64,000 bases of DNA, from contig NC_087062.1 of assembly GCF_963678635.1 (NCBI RefSeq), forward strand, positions 60,493,584 to 60,557,583, given 5' to 3'. This document shows, in pieces, positions 35,801-46,842 of the stretch (positions are counted from its first letter, which is position 1; every line of letters starts with the position of its first letter). The stretch comes from Symsagittifera roscoffensis. Its lineage: Eukaryota; Xenacoelomorpha; Acoela; Convolutidae. Under the pieces are notes generated by a model, which saw nothing but the letters and a program-made list of their open reading frames with translations, was not told where the DNA came from and searched no databases. The translations under genes were made by a program, and so were the position numbers.

Positions 35801-36141
35801 AGGTTTTTGATATATTCTATGAATACTTTTCAAAGTTCTAATTCAATATCGTCTGTTTGGATTACATATTTACGATGGGCTGTATTTGGTGTGCTGAACT
35901 CTATGGTGTAGATTCCGCATTGTTGTGTTAGATTACATATGTCTTTCAAATAATGTTCAATAATTTGTCTTTTGATTTTAACATCCGGAAATTCTGTTTT
36001 ACATCGACTGATTCCTGGTTCAAACAAATTTACGAGTAAGTTCTTACAAAATCGTGTTTGTCCTCTATCATCGAGTGAATCTATAAGAAAGGGAAAAACT
36101 GCTTCTTCATCTGGACTTTCGTCGCTTTGAGCATGGCTCAT
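32832..36141 (-). pseudogene. gag (capsid and CCHC nucleocapsid), several frame breaks
   Basis: Starts with MSHAQSDESPDEEA (36141). Pieces in order: 36141-35830, 35609-35343, 35063-34545 (basic, Gln/Asn-rich), 34567-34067 with the capsid-like core (FTGTDPEYSVEDYLNAV, TTLDGAAQKTF), 33918-33385 with a zinc knuckle CNYCRRYEHSISEC (C-X2-C-X4-H-X4-C) and then a long Asn/Arg/Ser/Tyr-rich basic tail to about 32832. Frame switches coincide with T-runs (34071-34079, 34609-34614), and an in-frame TAA is at 33385-33387. Gag builds the particle and binds element RNA. The N-terminal ~370 residues before the capsid core are longer than in many Ty3-type gags. Confidence 0.85.
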
Positions 36142-36582
36142 TTTTTCGTTCGATGACTGTTAATATATAACTATCAAAATGTCTAATTGGTTGATTCCAA
36201 TTATACAGGTGTACTGGTTTGTGCTTATATTGCTTTTTTATTCTTCTTTTTCCTCTTTTTGATGAATTTGAAGATGTTTCTGAGTCGGAAAAAAATAGTT
36301 GATCATGAATGGGGCAATTTTTATTTATTGATTCTTTTAATTTGTATAGTTCGTCTAAATTGTTAGCTTCTGATTCAGAAAATGCGTTTCTATTTTTCGA
36401 AAATCTTTTTCGTGTGATTTGTCTTTGTTTGCTTATAATTTTCTTTTTATTGTTTGTCGTTTTGTTCGAATGTATCCAACTGTTTGTGTATGTGGAGTGA
36501 TTACAATATCGTATTTTTGGTTATCTATTTCACAGTTGTGTAAAACTATTGTTTGTTTATTACCTAAATTTTTGAATGACAT
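36107..36582 (-). CDS. Small basic ORF upstream of and overlapping gag
   Basis: From ATG at 36582-36580 a frame runs to about 36437 and, after one shift at an A/T-rich spot, continues to a stop at 36109-36107, overlapping the gag start by ~33 bases. It encodes about 155 residues: first part KNLGNKQTIVLHNCE and TPHTQTVGYIRTK, second part rich in Lys/Arg (QRQITRKRFSKNR, SKRGKRRIKKQYKHK) with an acidic/Ser patch (FFSDSETSSNSS). The Arg/Lys clusters look like nuclear-import or RNA-binding signals. No family recognised. It is in the place where an extra regulatory gene would be unusual for Ty3/gypsy elements. Confidence 0.4.
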
Positions 36583-37765
36583 AAGGTTTAGGATGAGGGA
36601 TGCAAGAAATTGTTAGTTATTTTTTATTTTCCTAGACTGTTAGTCCTTACGATGTTTTGGTTAGTTTAACCTGGGTCTTTTGTTCAGGGTTGGGGAGAAA
36701 AGTGTATCGATTCCGGAGAATGATTTTTTACTTTCTCGTGGCTAGTCTAAGTTAAGGTGTTAATTTACTTAATCTTACTTAGGGGTAGTGATTGTGTTCA
36801 AGGGTTGGAGAATAGTAAATCGATCCACAAGGTTCAGGTATAATTAGAACGCAAGTAGTTCGTTAAGGGTTCAAGTGAAGGATGAATAACCGAAGTTTTT
36901 CACTGTTTAGCTTAATTTGAATGGTTAGTTTTATTTAAAAATTTCTATTAGTCCTGGGTCTTTTGAAAAGGTTGGATAGTGAATCAACGTTTGAGGTCGT
37001 TATACACTTGCCAAGTGAGTGGGGAGAACAAAATTGTTCTTTTTGATCCAAGGATAGGCCTTGATGATCAGATTTTAAAATTAATGAGATAGAAAATGTA
37101 TGAAGATCCAAGGATAAGCCTTGATGATCTTAATTTGAAATTAAGTGAATTTAAATTTAAAATGGTTTAAATTTATTTGATAAAAAGATTTAGTTTTTAA
37201 TTGATGTTAGTGAGCTTATGATTGCTGTTATGTTTAGGTGATGAAGCTGGAACAACAAGATGGTTTATAATTACTAACTATTTATTGTCAAGCTACTAAT
37301 TTTTGTTTTGATTTTCAATAAATCTTTTTCAAATATGTTTTATATAATACTGCAGAAATTAAGGGAACGATCTGAGATCTTTTTATCAATCGTTATTGTA
37401 CATTAATAATTTTGTTTAATGCCTGAAATAATCATGAAGATTTACTTCAAAATTTTGTGTTTGCAAATGAAAATCTAAATTCATTGATAATAAGATTCTA
37501 AATAAAAAAGTTTGTGTTGGCTTTTGCCGTACAACCATAAAACTAAATGGTAAGTTTCTACGTAGTCGAATATTGTCTCTTGTCCGGGGTCTTCTTCCAA
37601 TACCGGGTGGTTCTAGTAGTGTTAGGAATATCGGCTCTGATCTATTGAGTCGTAGAGACATTTCAATTAAGTTATTATCGTGTAACATTTTGAAAATGTT
37701 CTGTCTAATTTCTAATCTATTTTTGGTTAACTCTAAGCTATTAAGGTCTTACTCGAGACTTCTAT
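36583..37765 (-). other. 5' leader of the retroelement
   Basis: About 1.2 kb between the primer-binding site and the first ORF. It holds a short open frame (37688-37416, 90 codons, Arg/Leu-rich) of unknown value, two copies of a ~24-base phrase containing CCAAGGATAGGCCTTGATGAT (37046-37071 and 37106-37130), and three loosely similar segments of the form GTTCAGGGTTGGGGAG...TATCGATTCC. Probably it carries packaging or translation signals, but nothing specific is recognised. Confidence 0.5.
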
Positions 37766-37775
37766 GGTCGCACCA
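37766..37775 (-). promoter_or_regulatory. Primer-binding site (tRNA 3'-end complement)
   Basis: Two bases inside the 5' LTR the minus strand reads TGGTGCGACC, which is complementary to a tRNA ending GGTCGCACCA. Position and the leading TGG are as expected for the minus-strand DNA primer site. It does not fit the tRNA-Pro at 51170. The primer tRNA was not identified. Confidence 0.75.
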
Positions 37776-37777
37776 GA

Positions 37778-38185
37778 TGAGTTATGACCGAAGTGTAACT
37801 CATAGAGTAATTTCGGATAGGGTACACCGTCTGCTCGTCACGCTATCTTATTTTCGGCCGGATAAATTCGTGCAACTTCTCAGTCTAATACCGATCCTAA
37901 TCTTACTCTTATATCTACTAGTCTCAGGGTGTTTCACTAGTCTCTGCTAGGTTGAATAGATCTAGAGTATTCTGGCTTATTGCAACTGCTCAAGTTCTCT
38001 TGGAGAGGCAACTAATTTCTAAGTTAATTTCAAATCTCTCTGGTGCTGAAATTACAAGTAATTTCAGCACTTACAAATAAGTGGGTTGTTAGTTAGGTGG
38101 ATTATGATTGGTTTATATTAAATACTTTACAGTGTTAAAATATCTAGTTTATCCAATAATAAAATGTAGTTTAGATCAGGTTCCA
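37778..38185 (-). repeat. 5' LTR of the retroelement
   Basis: 408 bases with TG...CA borders, inverted relative to the LTR at 20712. It contains a perfect 28-base palindrome (38043-38070: GTGCTGAAATTAC, AA, GTAATTTCAGCAC). Outside it, the minus strand reads CTTT right before the LTR (38186-38189), matching the four bases after the other LTR. Confidence 0.9.
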
Positions 38186-38447
38186 AAAGATTTAAACTAT
38201 AAATTGAAACTTAAAATGACTAACACATGCCTGCCCGACGGAAAACTTAGCAAAAAACATGATGTTTTCTTACGCCTAACCTTTGCAAAAAATAACATAA
38301 ACGTTTGAAAAATAGCAACCACCAAGAAAAATTGATTTTTCTACTAATCGAACACAAAAATATCAAAAAGCAAACAGAATAGCAAAAATTCTTCATTATT
38401 AAGTAGATTATAAGTCCAATTTTGTTTTGTTTATTAACCCTCACTGA

Positions 38448-38783
38448 CGCTTTAGAAATAATGATCGGTTATATTAGGTGTTCATGATCAGTCTCCGCAA
38501 AATTCAAAAACAATCGATTATAGTCTATTGAAAGTGAATTATAACCATATTTTTTGTCAAATTAATAAAATAATCAATTATAATGTATTAAGAAAGATGA
38601 TCTTTGTTTAAAAATTTCAGACAAATTAATGATCATCTTTCTTAATACATTATAATCGATTATTTTATTAATTTGAAAAAATATGGTTATAATTCACTTT
38701 CAATAGACTATAATCGATTGTTTTTGAATTTTGCGGAGACTGATCATGAACACCTAATATAATCGATCATTATTTCTAAAGCG
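38448..38783. mobile_element. 336-bp near-perfect palindrome, foldback MITE candidate
   Basis: Arms of about 153 bases, from CGCTTTAGAAATAATGATC to its complement GATCATTATTTCTAAAGCG, are separated by a ~28-base loop around 38602-38629. Arms differ at only a few sites. Internal TAATCGATTATA motifs match the cluster at 249-478. No target duplication could be made out. Transcripts would form a long hairpin. Confidence 0.85.
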
Positions 38784-38812
38784 TTTTATGCACCTGGAAA
38801 TTTGGCGCCATT

Positions 38813-39056
38813 TTATGCAAATGGCCCTCACAAACTAAAGAGTCCCCTTTGGTATTATTTTACATCCTCCAATATCGGCCAACCAACCCTAGAAATTCGG
38901 CGCCCTTTTATGCAAATTTTAAAAAGAAGAGCGCGTCAAAAAAAAACGGATTTTTTGGTCAAAAGATTCCAAAAAATGCACAAAAACGACATTTTTTTTT
39001 AACCGTTTTTCAAAAAATCCAGCCCCCCCCCCTCGAGAAAATTCTAGATCCGCCCC
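38813..39056. mobile_element. Truncated hAT-type MITE
   Basis: Keeps the right terminus (CTCGAGAAAATTCTAGATCCGCCCC) and the interior GGCGCC block of the other CAGGGGCGG elements, but the left terminus is missing and no 8-base duplication is present. Two partly overlapping GGCGCC...TTTTATGCAAAT segments suggest an internal duplication. Confidence 0.75.
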
Positions 39057-41829
39057 ATGCATGTATTAATTGTTAACATTTTGAGATGGATATATTAAGC
39101 AATATATGAAGCAGCCTACCTACTGATTAGCTGAAAAATTAATTTTGTGTTTCAAACGCATAGTGCATGCAATAATTGTTAAAATCTAGAGAAGTAATAT
39201 ATCGAGCAATGAATCATGTTGAAGTTTGAAAGATTATTGATAGATTATTGAACTTTGATAGACTATTTGATAGATTAAACAAACCAGCTTCTGAGATAAA
39301 TTCAATAACTCAGGTTGTGGTAAACTCATTCACAGAAAACCAAATTGTGGCGGAATGAAAAAAGTAAAAGACTTGAGCAAACTCATGTCTCTTTCTGGCA
39401 GTTTTTTATGAATCATCATTTCCATTTTTTTTCAGTGTCATAAATTAATTTCGTAATAAGGCAAATTGGTCGTTCTTTTTTTGAACTATTTGACTGACTG
39501 CTTAAGTGAAAGTTATACAATTTGTATGAAAAATGTTTTGAGTTAATTTGAAAATTTGAAAAAAGTTTTTACCTCAATACGCGAACATTCTCAATTCTGT
39601 TTAATTTTGCAAGTTTGTTTTGCTGGACAACAGCAAGGATTAAGTTTTACCACAAGGCAGCAGAGTGAATGGATACTTTAAATTGAACAAAATAGCCAAC
39701 CAAAAAAAAGTTAAATCTTCAGTCGTCGGCTTTTTTCTGAGAATTACTGCAATAGCAAGCATTTTCAAATCGAATCATTGATTTTTTTTCAGACTAGCAC
39801 GGGTAACTTCTCTGCCAGGGACAAAAGTCCAGAACTCGAAATCAGCCATGATCTGTCCGTTTTATAAATGAAGAATTTTTTCCGGAAAAAGTTTGAACGG
39901 CTATCTTTTGTCTGATTTCCATAAACAAAAACACCTTGTCATACAATTCCATACATCAAGTCTGTGGAGAAAATGCTCATTATACAGTTTTCATATACTA
40001 CCGAAAACACTTTTATTTTAAAAAATGAATGGTTTCCGCGGCTACTTGAACACAATAAAACAGGCTGGTGATAAAAACAAACCGTTTTTTAAAAAGCCTA
40101 CCATACAACTTTCAAATATGAAAAATGCATGACGAGCATATAAGTTATAAAAAAACTTGCTTGGAAAAAAACGGTTGCTGACATTTCAATTTAATTGGTA
40201 GCCATTTTTCAAAAATGATAGCAACTTTTTATTGAAAAAGGTTCAATTAGGAAAGAAAAATCATGTTTCTGCCCCTGTATAAGTTGTTTATTTGAAAATT
40301 TATTTAATATATTTCGCTAATGGTGCAGCTAATTGAGCTTCAAAAAATTTTGTTGCTTTTTTCTTTAAAGAGTTTTCATGATCGATTTCCAGAAACTTCT
40401 GAGAAGTTTTTTAATTTGTCTGTTCGATCTTTTATTTTGTCTTTTCAATTTGTATTCGGGTGTGTTTTGTTTTATTTCCGTGTAATAAGGAACTGCACAT
40501 ATTGATTGGAATGGGTCGAGTAAAACGTCAAAAAAAATGTTTTAATTTTGACTCAAACGAAATTAAAAATATTTAAAAAAAATCAAGCATTGAAAAAATT
40601 TAGTTTTAGATCACTTTTGAGAAACTGATTGAATAACATTCCTTACTTTAAAGTTGAAATTTTATAAACTATTTAAGGATGAGAAATTTATTTTGACCAA
40701 ATAAAAAATTTGTTTTGGAAATTTTCATGTAGCATTTCCTTGACAATTAAGCGTTTTAAAAAACTATATATAAGTTTTTGTGCTAAAACAATAGAAAACA
40801 ATTTGAAAAAATTTATATTTTTTTCATTTTTCTGTTTTTCATTCAAATTTTAAAGGCATATGGGGTCATTTATGCTTTTTTACTGAATTTTCATTAAATA
40901 GTTCTCTAATTACAGAAAAGAAAAAAAAACAAGAAAAAGGCTTTGCAGTTTTTTAGTTAATGTGGTGGAACATTCTGTGGTACTTGCTACTATTCACTTG
41001 AAACATTTTTAAGAAGTCATAATCTTGTTATTTTGTAAAATACAAAATTTTGCAGCTGTTTTAATGTTCATTGAAAAAAAAAATTTGAAAATATTCGTGT
41101 TGTTAATCAGATCAGCAATTGAATGCGAACTTTCTTGGTAATCCATGGTTTTTGTCATAGATCTGTTAAAAAGGAAACGCTTCAATTTAACTGTTTTTCA
41201 GTTTTTTTTTCGCAATGCAAACTTTTTAACAAAAATTCGATTTCAGAAAAAATTTCGAAATTTATAATCAGAGCCATTATGATGGGGTGATATCATGGTT
41301 CTACTATACGATTCCGGCCAGAACTTGCAATTGTAGCCGCAAGATCTGATTCCTCGGATATTTTTTAATTTTCGAGATAGGACATTTTTGTGAAATTTCA
41401 AGTGTTCAAAAAACAAGACATTCGAATTGTTTCTCAAAAATTTTGACTTTGAGCTGTGTGACATTTTGCGTGCCAAGGTTTTCCTTGGGATTGCAAATCT
41501 GCAATGCTTATTTTCTTTCAGTTTCCGCGCCATGAAGTCCAGGAATTTGTTCCTTCTTATCAAAGCGGGTCAGAAAGAGAACCTTGGTTTAGGTAATTTT
41601 TTGAAGAAAAAAAACATCTGAAAAAAAATCAGCCTACCATTTAATTTTTGTTCATATATGTTTTTGGGAAAAAAAATTTTATGCTCAAAAAATCTGTTCG
41701 AAGCTCAGTAGGTATGGGGTCACGCGCTAGTTTTATTTGAAGCATTAATTAGTCGGTTCGCAAAATTATAGTTTTTCATGCAAGAATACTTAACACAATT
41801 TAGTCTTTTTTAATCCATATAATGAAACC
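39057..41829. other. Gene-free AT-rich interval
   Basis: No gene, RNA or delimited repeat is supported. Open frames up to 106 codons (41563-41243) have no recognisable features and no splice context. Composition is T-rich with many poly-A/T runs. Confidence 0.5.
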
Positions 41830-44760
41830 AGTTATGCATTCAAGCGATTTAACTTTGAAAACTTTCAACGTAGATCATTTTGAACCGTTTCGAAAAATTC
41901 ATCAGAGCAAGCCACTCGGTAGATTAAAACTTTTTGTCTCTTCCTACCTAAAACCAACTTTCAGATAACGATGTTTTGAGCAAGCCATTCAAATGGTAAC
42001 ACTTTAAAACTTTGAACTTTATAGCAGGCCAATCAAGACTTTTGGAAAATTTAAATTTTTTTCAGGGCAATTTGGTTCCCATACAAACATTTTTTTTTTC
42101 AGAAAGCGTTTTATTTTAGAAATTTTTGCATCGGTAATCTATACCAAGCATCGGATAACCAAAACTTCAATTTTACCTAGCAGGCAAGTCAAATGATGAA
42201 GCTTTTTTGACAGTTTTGAGTTTTCTTACACTAAATTGATTCGCAAAAGCAATCTGCTCAAGCGTTGAAACTTGCAAATAGGTTAAATTATTTGAAAGAG
42301 CAAAACCAATCATGCAAAATTAACAAGGTCAAAAAAACAATTAAACCAGCCCAATCAGATACATTTTTTGAGAAAGCAAATCATGTCTTTAAAATTTTGA
42401 AATAAATAGTTTCATAATGAAGTGACTCGCATGAAAACAATGTTTTTGAGCAAGCGAGGTAATATGGGAAATTTTAAAGTTAATCTATATCTAAAAAATT
42501 TTTGGCGAATCTTCAGCTTTTCAAAATTCAACAATGGTATCCGCTTTACTATATTTTGAAAACAGAAGATCTGTTGACAAAAAATGAGTTTTCAACGTCT
42601 TAAAGAAAAAAAAAGAACTTGTTGTTGCGAGTTGGTTAGTTATAAACTGAGCTGTCTGCGTCTGCGCAAAAAATTAGACCAAAATTGGCAGTTGTTATCT
42701 ATACTTGAAATTGATTTGAATAGATCTTGGCCAACAAACTGGTTTTTCAAAAATGATTGCATAATACTCTAGAAACCTAGTTTGGAAAACCTAGATTAAG
42801 TAAAGCAAGCTATTCAATCGTTGAAACTTCAAAATCATTCAATTAAATTTCTAAATTTTTTCAAAGCAAGATATTTAAGCGACTAGAAGTGAAACATTTC
42901 ACATAGTTTTGGTAGCATGAATTAGTTCACACGAAGGTAAAGTTTTTGAAGCAAGCTATTAAGACGATTATATTTTGAAATGTCAAATTTTTTTCATAGC
43001 TTGATATTAAAAGCAAAATTTTCTTCGAGCGACCTATTGCGCAATTAAATTATGAAAAACTTCATAGCTTGAATCAGTTTAAATTGTTTCCATAGCTCGA
43101 AATGGTTTAAAAAGTTCTTGTAAAGCAACTTGATAAACGATGAAACTCTAAAACAGTTAAATTGTTTTTAATCGCTTGAATTAGTTAGCAAAAATTAGTA
43201 AAAAAAATTTGATTATACTAATGAGAAGTTTGAAGATTTGCAAGAAAGTCATTGAACGATGAAAATTTTTAACACTTCAAAAATTTTTGTCATAGCTTGA
43301 TCGGTATGTTGAGAGCAAGTACTTTGTCCTCAAGCAGGCTAATGAGCTAAAGTTTGGAAACATGTCAGGTTTTTTGAATTGGTTAGCAAAAACTAAGCTT
43401 ATTGCCAAACATTTTATTGACCGATGAAGCTTTGTAAAAGCTTTTGTGTGTTCTCATAGCTTGAATTAGTTCAAAAAAGTTAATCACGAAGCTGAAATTT
43501 CTCAAGCCAGTGGTGAAATTTGCAAATTGGTTGGCAAAAAAACTTAATTTGTTCAATGCAAGCAATTCAAGAAACAAAATTCTTATCATGTAAATTGTTT
43601 GTGCAAATTGTTTTAGATAAATTTAGGTTCTTGCAGCCAAACTATCCAAGTAATGAAATTTTTAAAGAATTAGGTTTGATTCACAATGATTGAATTGCAT
43701 AGAAAATTGTTTCCTCAGCAAGAGACAAAATTTCGAACTTTTGGAGTTATTCCATGATAGGATTCGAGTAAAAAAATTAAGCTCTTCTGAAGAAAACCAT
43801 TCTAAATTATTTGAAGATATATCGAAGCGTGAAAAACTGAAAATTTACTGAGCGAGCTAAAAAAGCGATGATCTTATAGTTTTTTGCTTTAGTTCAAACC
43901 GTGAATCGGTTTAAAATATAATCTAATTTTTCTTAGCAAGCTAATTAAGCAGTGAAACTACACAATTTTGTCAAAATAAACCGATTTGCATCAAGTTAAA
44001 ACAATATCAGCAAGTAATTTTGGCGATGAAACTTAAACTAAATATTCAATTATATCCTATTATGTGAATCGGTTCACTAAAAGTTGATTAATTTGTTAGC
44101 AGGCTACACACGCGGTAAAATTTCAAAAAATGGCAAATTTATTCATGGAATGAATCAGTTCACAAAATTTTTCTTAGGAAACCATTTGAGCAACCAATAT
44201 TTAAAATAAATCAGTTTCTTTCATAAAACAAACCGTTAAATTAGGATTAATTTTTTGAGCAAGCTACCTGAGTAATGAAACTTTGCAAGGTTTCAAGTTA
44301 TTTAATCGAGCAAATTGGCTAGCAAAAAAAATAGTCATTTGAAGCAAGCAATGAAGTTTGGATAATTTTCAAGTAGATTCAATGAGTGAGCCAACGCGCA
44401 AAAAATGTTTTTTTTTTAGAAGTGATGAAAAAGGATGAAACTTTGCAAAATTCAAAAATTTTAAAGAAATAAATCGGTAATCTACAAGCTTAGGTTTGTT
44501 GAAGTCAGCTGTTTGAGCAATGGAATTAATATTTGATTTTAATTTATGGAGCAAATCAGTTGGCAAAGTTTTTCTAAGCAAGCTAATCCAGCAAAAAAGT
44601 AGCATTGTTTCAAGTTATTTCACAGAATCAATGTGTTATTCTGAGTTATTTTTCATGGTGACGCGATTTGCAACAAATTATTTTCCAAAGCCAGCGATTG
44701 AAGCAATAAACATTTCAAGCTGCATTGTTTCGTATCGCACTATGCAGTAAGACTTTAACA
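41830..44760. repeat. Diverged satellite, ~70-100-bp units
   Basis: The phrase GCAAGCTATTCAAGCGATGAAACTTTG recurs in degraded form (for example at ~42807, 42950, 43936, 44010, 44256) with spacing of about 70-100 bases, mixed with ATTTCAAGTTATTTCA and GAATCGGTTCGCAAAA phrases. The same family fills 52030-55480. Units are too diverged to count. Confidence 0.7.
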
Positions 44761-45009
44761 TAATTCAAAGTTTTGTAGAGCAAGTGGGTTTGCGCGAATT
44801 AAATTTCTCAAAAGGAAGTTGCTGTTTTGTATGCTCGTTTCGATATCAAGTTGAAACCTTGCGTACATAGCGCATTCTGACTTTCAATTTAATACTTCAG
44901 TTGGTTCATTCGCTTTACTTTTTCTAATTGCAAGCCTGTTACGGAGACTTTATGGTTATTTTTAGTTTTAACCGATGTTTACTTTTTGCGCTTATTTCGA
45001 AATTCGCAT

Positions 45010-45690
45010 AGAAAACATATCCAATAGACAGTTAGAAAAAAGTCAATGAACGCAAATAAACAAAACAAAATATCGACTTAGAGAAATCAAAAATGCGATA
45101 GAGGGGTCCCATTAATTGCAACCAAATGAAGGTTTAAATAAATTTAGATGCCGCTCAACGAAAAAATCATGTGTCAAATCATTTTTCCTGAAGAACAAAC
45201 ATAGTCAATCAAAGATTGGAAAAGAGTAATGAGCGCAAGTAAACAAAAAAAAACAAAAAAAACACTTGCTTGAAAAAATCTTAACTTTCGAAATTCAAAG
45301 AAAAAAAATAGTTGCCATTTAAGCTCTTGGAATTTCTAGAACGATTTATGATTGGCGCTTTGTTGATAACATTAACCAAACTTGAGAAAACTGGATCAAT
45401 ATGTAAAGCTTTTAATCCGCTGGAAATCTAAAAATTAAATTCCACTTTCGAAACTAGAAATTGTTCATGTTTTTAACGCCATTTCTACGTTCGCGTTTTG
45501 AGAGTGCTATTTGCGTCACTTTCAGCAGATGAATTTCAATTGAACTCAAAAAGTGCATTATACCTAAGTGCATCAATATTTTAAGCTTTTTTTCCTGAAA
45601 AAAAAATCAGCAAGATTTATTTAAGAGTCTTGACTACGTTCATTACTCTTAAACCCCAATGACCTATAAAACAGTCTGTAATGCGTTCAT
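45010..45690. repeat. Dispersed repeat family A, copy 1
   Basis: Contains the marker phrases CATAGTCAATCAAAGATTGG, AAAGAGTAATGAGCGCAAG, GAGAAAACTGGATCAATA, TTCCACTTTCGAAACTAG, CAGCAGATGAATTT and AGAGTCTTGACTACGTTCAT in the same order as the copies at 56315, 57035 and 62738. Starts with two tandem versions of the leading phrase. No coding frame or terminal repeats were found. Confidence 0.75.
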
Positions 45691-45969
45691 TACTTTTAAA
45701 AATCGAGAGAACAAATGCCCTCTGAATTCATTGTTGTACACTTTAGCAAACATTGGCTGCCAATCTACTCAAATGAATGACTAAAAAATACCAAGCAACC
45801 TGAAATTTTTGAATATCGTATAAATTTTGAAATAAAATTTCATTGTGCCTTGTTTAATTGAAAAAAGTGGCTCTCATTTTTTTTGGCTCAAGCTCCTTCA
45901 AATTAGTATACTAAAGCCAGACAACATTTTAATTTTAAAAATTTAAGGCTGAAATCTAAATTGGATCCC

Positions 45970-46170
45970 ACTAAAGGTTACACAGAGGCGAAGCAGCTCT
46001 TCGCAAACACTTGCGAGAACACAGCCAAAAAGCAGCTCAATCAAGTGAAGTAGGAAAAAACGGAAATAAGCCTAGAATGAGCAAAAACTCGGCTACGTGT
46101 CGGATTCTAATCTGCGACCCAGCAAATTCGAGTCTCACGCACTAACCACTCAGCCACGAATGCATTAAGT
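45970..46170 (-). mobile_element. tRNA-derived SINE candidate
   Basis: On the minus strand 46165-46085 reads GTGGCTGAGTGGTTAGTGC, an excellent RNA polymerase III A box of Ser/Leu-tRNA type, followed ~45 bases later by a degenerate B box (GATTAGAATCC). Downstream comes a GCGAAG...CTTCGC hairpin block ending CCTCTGTG, which also occurs at 61024 and 62608. The tRNA cloverleaf is not intact. Confidence 0.5.
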
Positions 46171-46629
46171 CCCCAAAAACTAGCCGCCAATAACGAAGCT
46201 ACATATGCTCATAAAAGCCAATTCGATGCAGAAAAAGTAGCAACAAATACAAAAGGACACAATTTTGCATGTAATAAATTGCAAAGTATAAAGCTAAATA
46301 ATGTATAGATTGTGCATTTCAAACGAATTGCGAGATACATAGTTGGAAAAATTCTGAAATCGAACTTTTTATCGTTGTACTTCTGTTTTAAACAAATAAC
46401 TTTTTTCGGTTCATTTGATAATTGAAAAATGCATCAGCTATATTAACTTTTTACTAATCAAATGTCAAAGCACATATTATACTGCTACCTGTAACATTTA
46501 GTAGCATTTTTATACAAAAGTGCCACCAAAAAAGCACTTTTATTTGCAACCTAGGTTGGAAAAAAAAGAAAGTTCATACTTATACACTTTGCTTCGCAAG
46601 TGTAATCAACAGGGACCATTGTGGGTGCT

Positions 46630-46696
46630 GACTGGAGAATTACTAATGAATCTTCATTAGTGAGACCCGGCGCGGTGAAGGAATGCTCTCCAGTCT
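46630..46696 (+). ncRNA. Compact branched stem-loop, function unknown
   Basis: An outer stem GACTGGAGA / TCTCCAGTC encloses an inner hairpin ACTAATGA-ATCT-TCATTAGT and a GC-rich segment. It is more G/C-rich and ordered than its surroundings. It lies ~150 bases past the stop of the TPR-CHAT gene and could be part of its 3' UTR. I cannot match it to a known RNA. Confidence 0.3.
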
Positions 46697-46842
46697 TACG
46701 TTTTACGAGAGATCAACTAAATCCTTTCAAAATACTGTTATCAACACTAAATTCTAGTTGTAGTCAAAACTGTACAAATCGACAATTGCAAATTTACATT
46801 TTATTTTGTACAAAGATTAGCGTAACATTTTCAAAATACAAA

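Larger units (their letters stand above)
27967..38185 (-). mobile_element. 5' half of Ty3/gypsy-type LTR retroelement (LTR, gag, pol)
   Basis: Read on the minus strand: 5' LTR, primer-binding site, ~1.2 kb leader, small basic ORF, gag with a CCHC knuckle, aspartic protease (DSGA), reverse transcriptase (YLDD), RNase H, integrase with HHCC and DDE features and a GPY-type C-terminal module. Protease-RT-RNase H-integrase order with integrase last is the Ty3/gypsy (and retroviral) order. The pol 3' end stops at 27980 and then meets the duplicated 3' flank. All ORFs have frame breaks. Confidence 0.9.

Noticed and set aside
37766-37775. tRNA-Pro at 51170 as the primer tRNA
   Set aside because: Its 3' end (CTGTCCC plus CCA) would need TGGGGGACAG; the site reads TGGTGCGACC.
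9640-38185. A naturally ambisense retroelement with coding on both strands
   Set aside because: Inverted LTRs and the 4-base flank match are better explained by inversion or misjoin; reverse transcription yields LTRs in the same orientation.
27967-38185. BEL/Pao or Copia class for the LTR element
   Set aside because: Integrase lies after RT-RNase H (excludes Copia order), and the GPY-type integrase end, LPDTLSR linker and YLDD context fit Ty3/gypsy better.
41243-41563. ORF of 106 codons (minus) as a gene
   Set aside because: No domain, no splice context, basic composition typical of random AT-rich translation.
46630-46696. Hammerhead ribozyme or U-snRNA
   Set aside because: No CTGATGA...GAAA core and no match to U1, U2, U4, U5 or U6 consensus segments.
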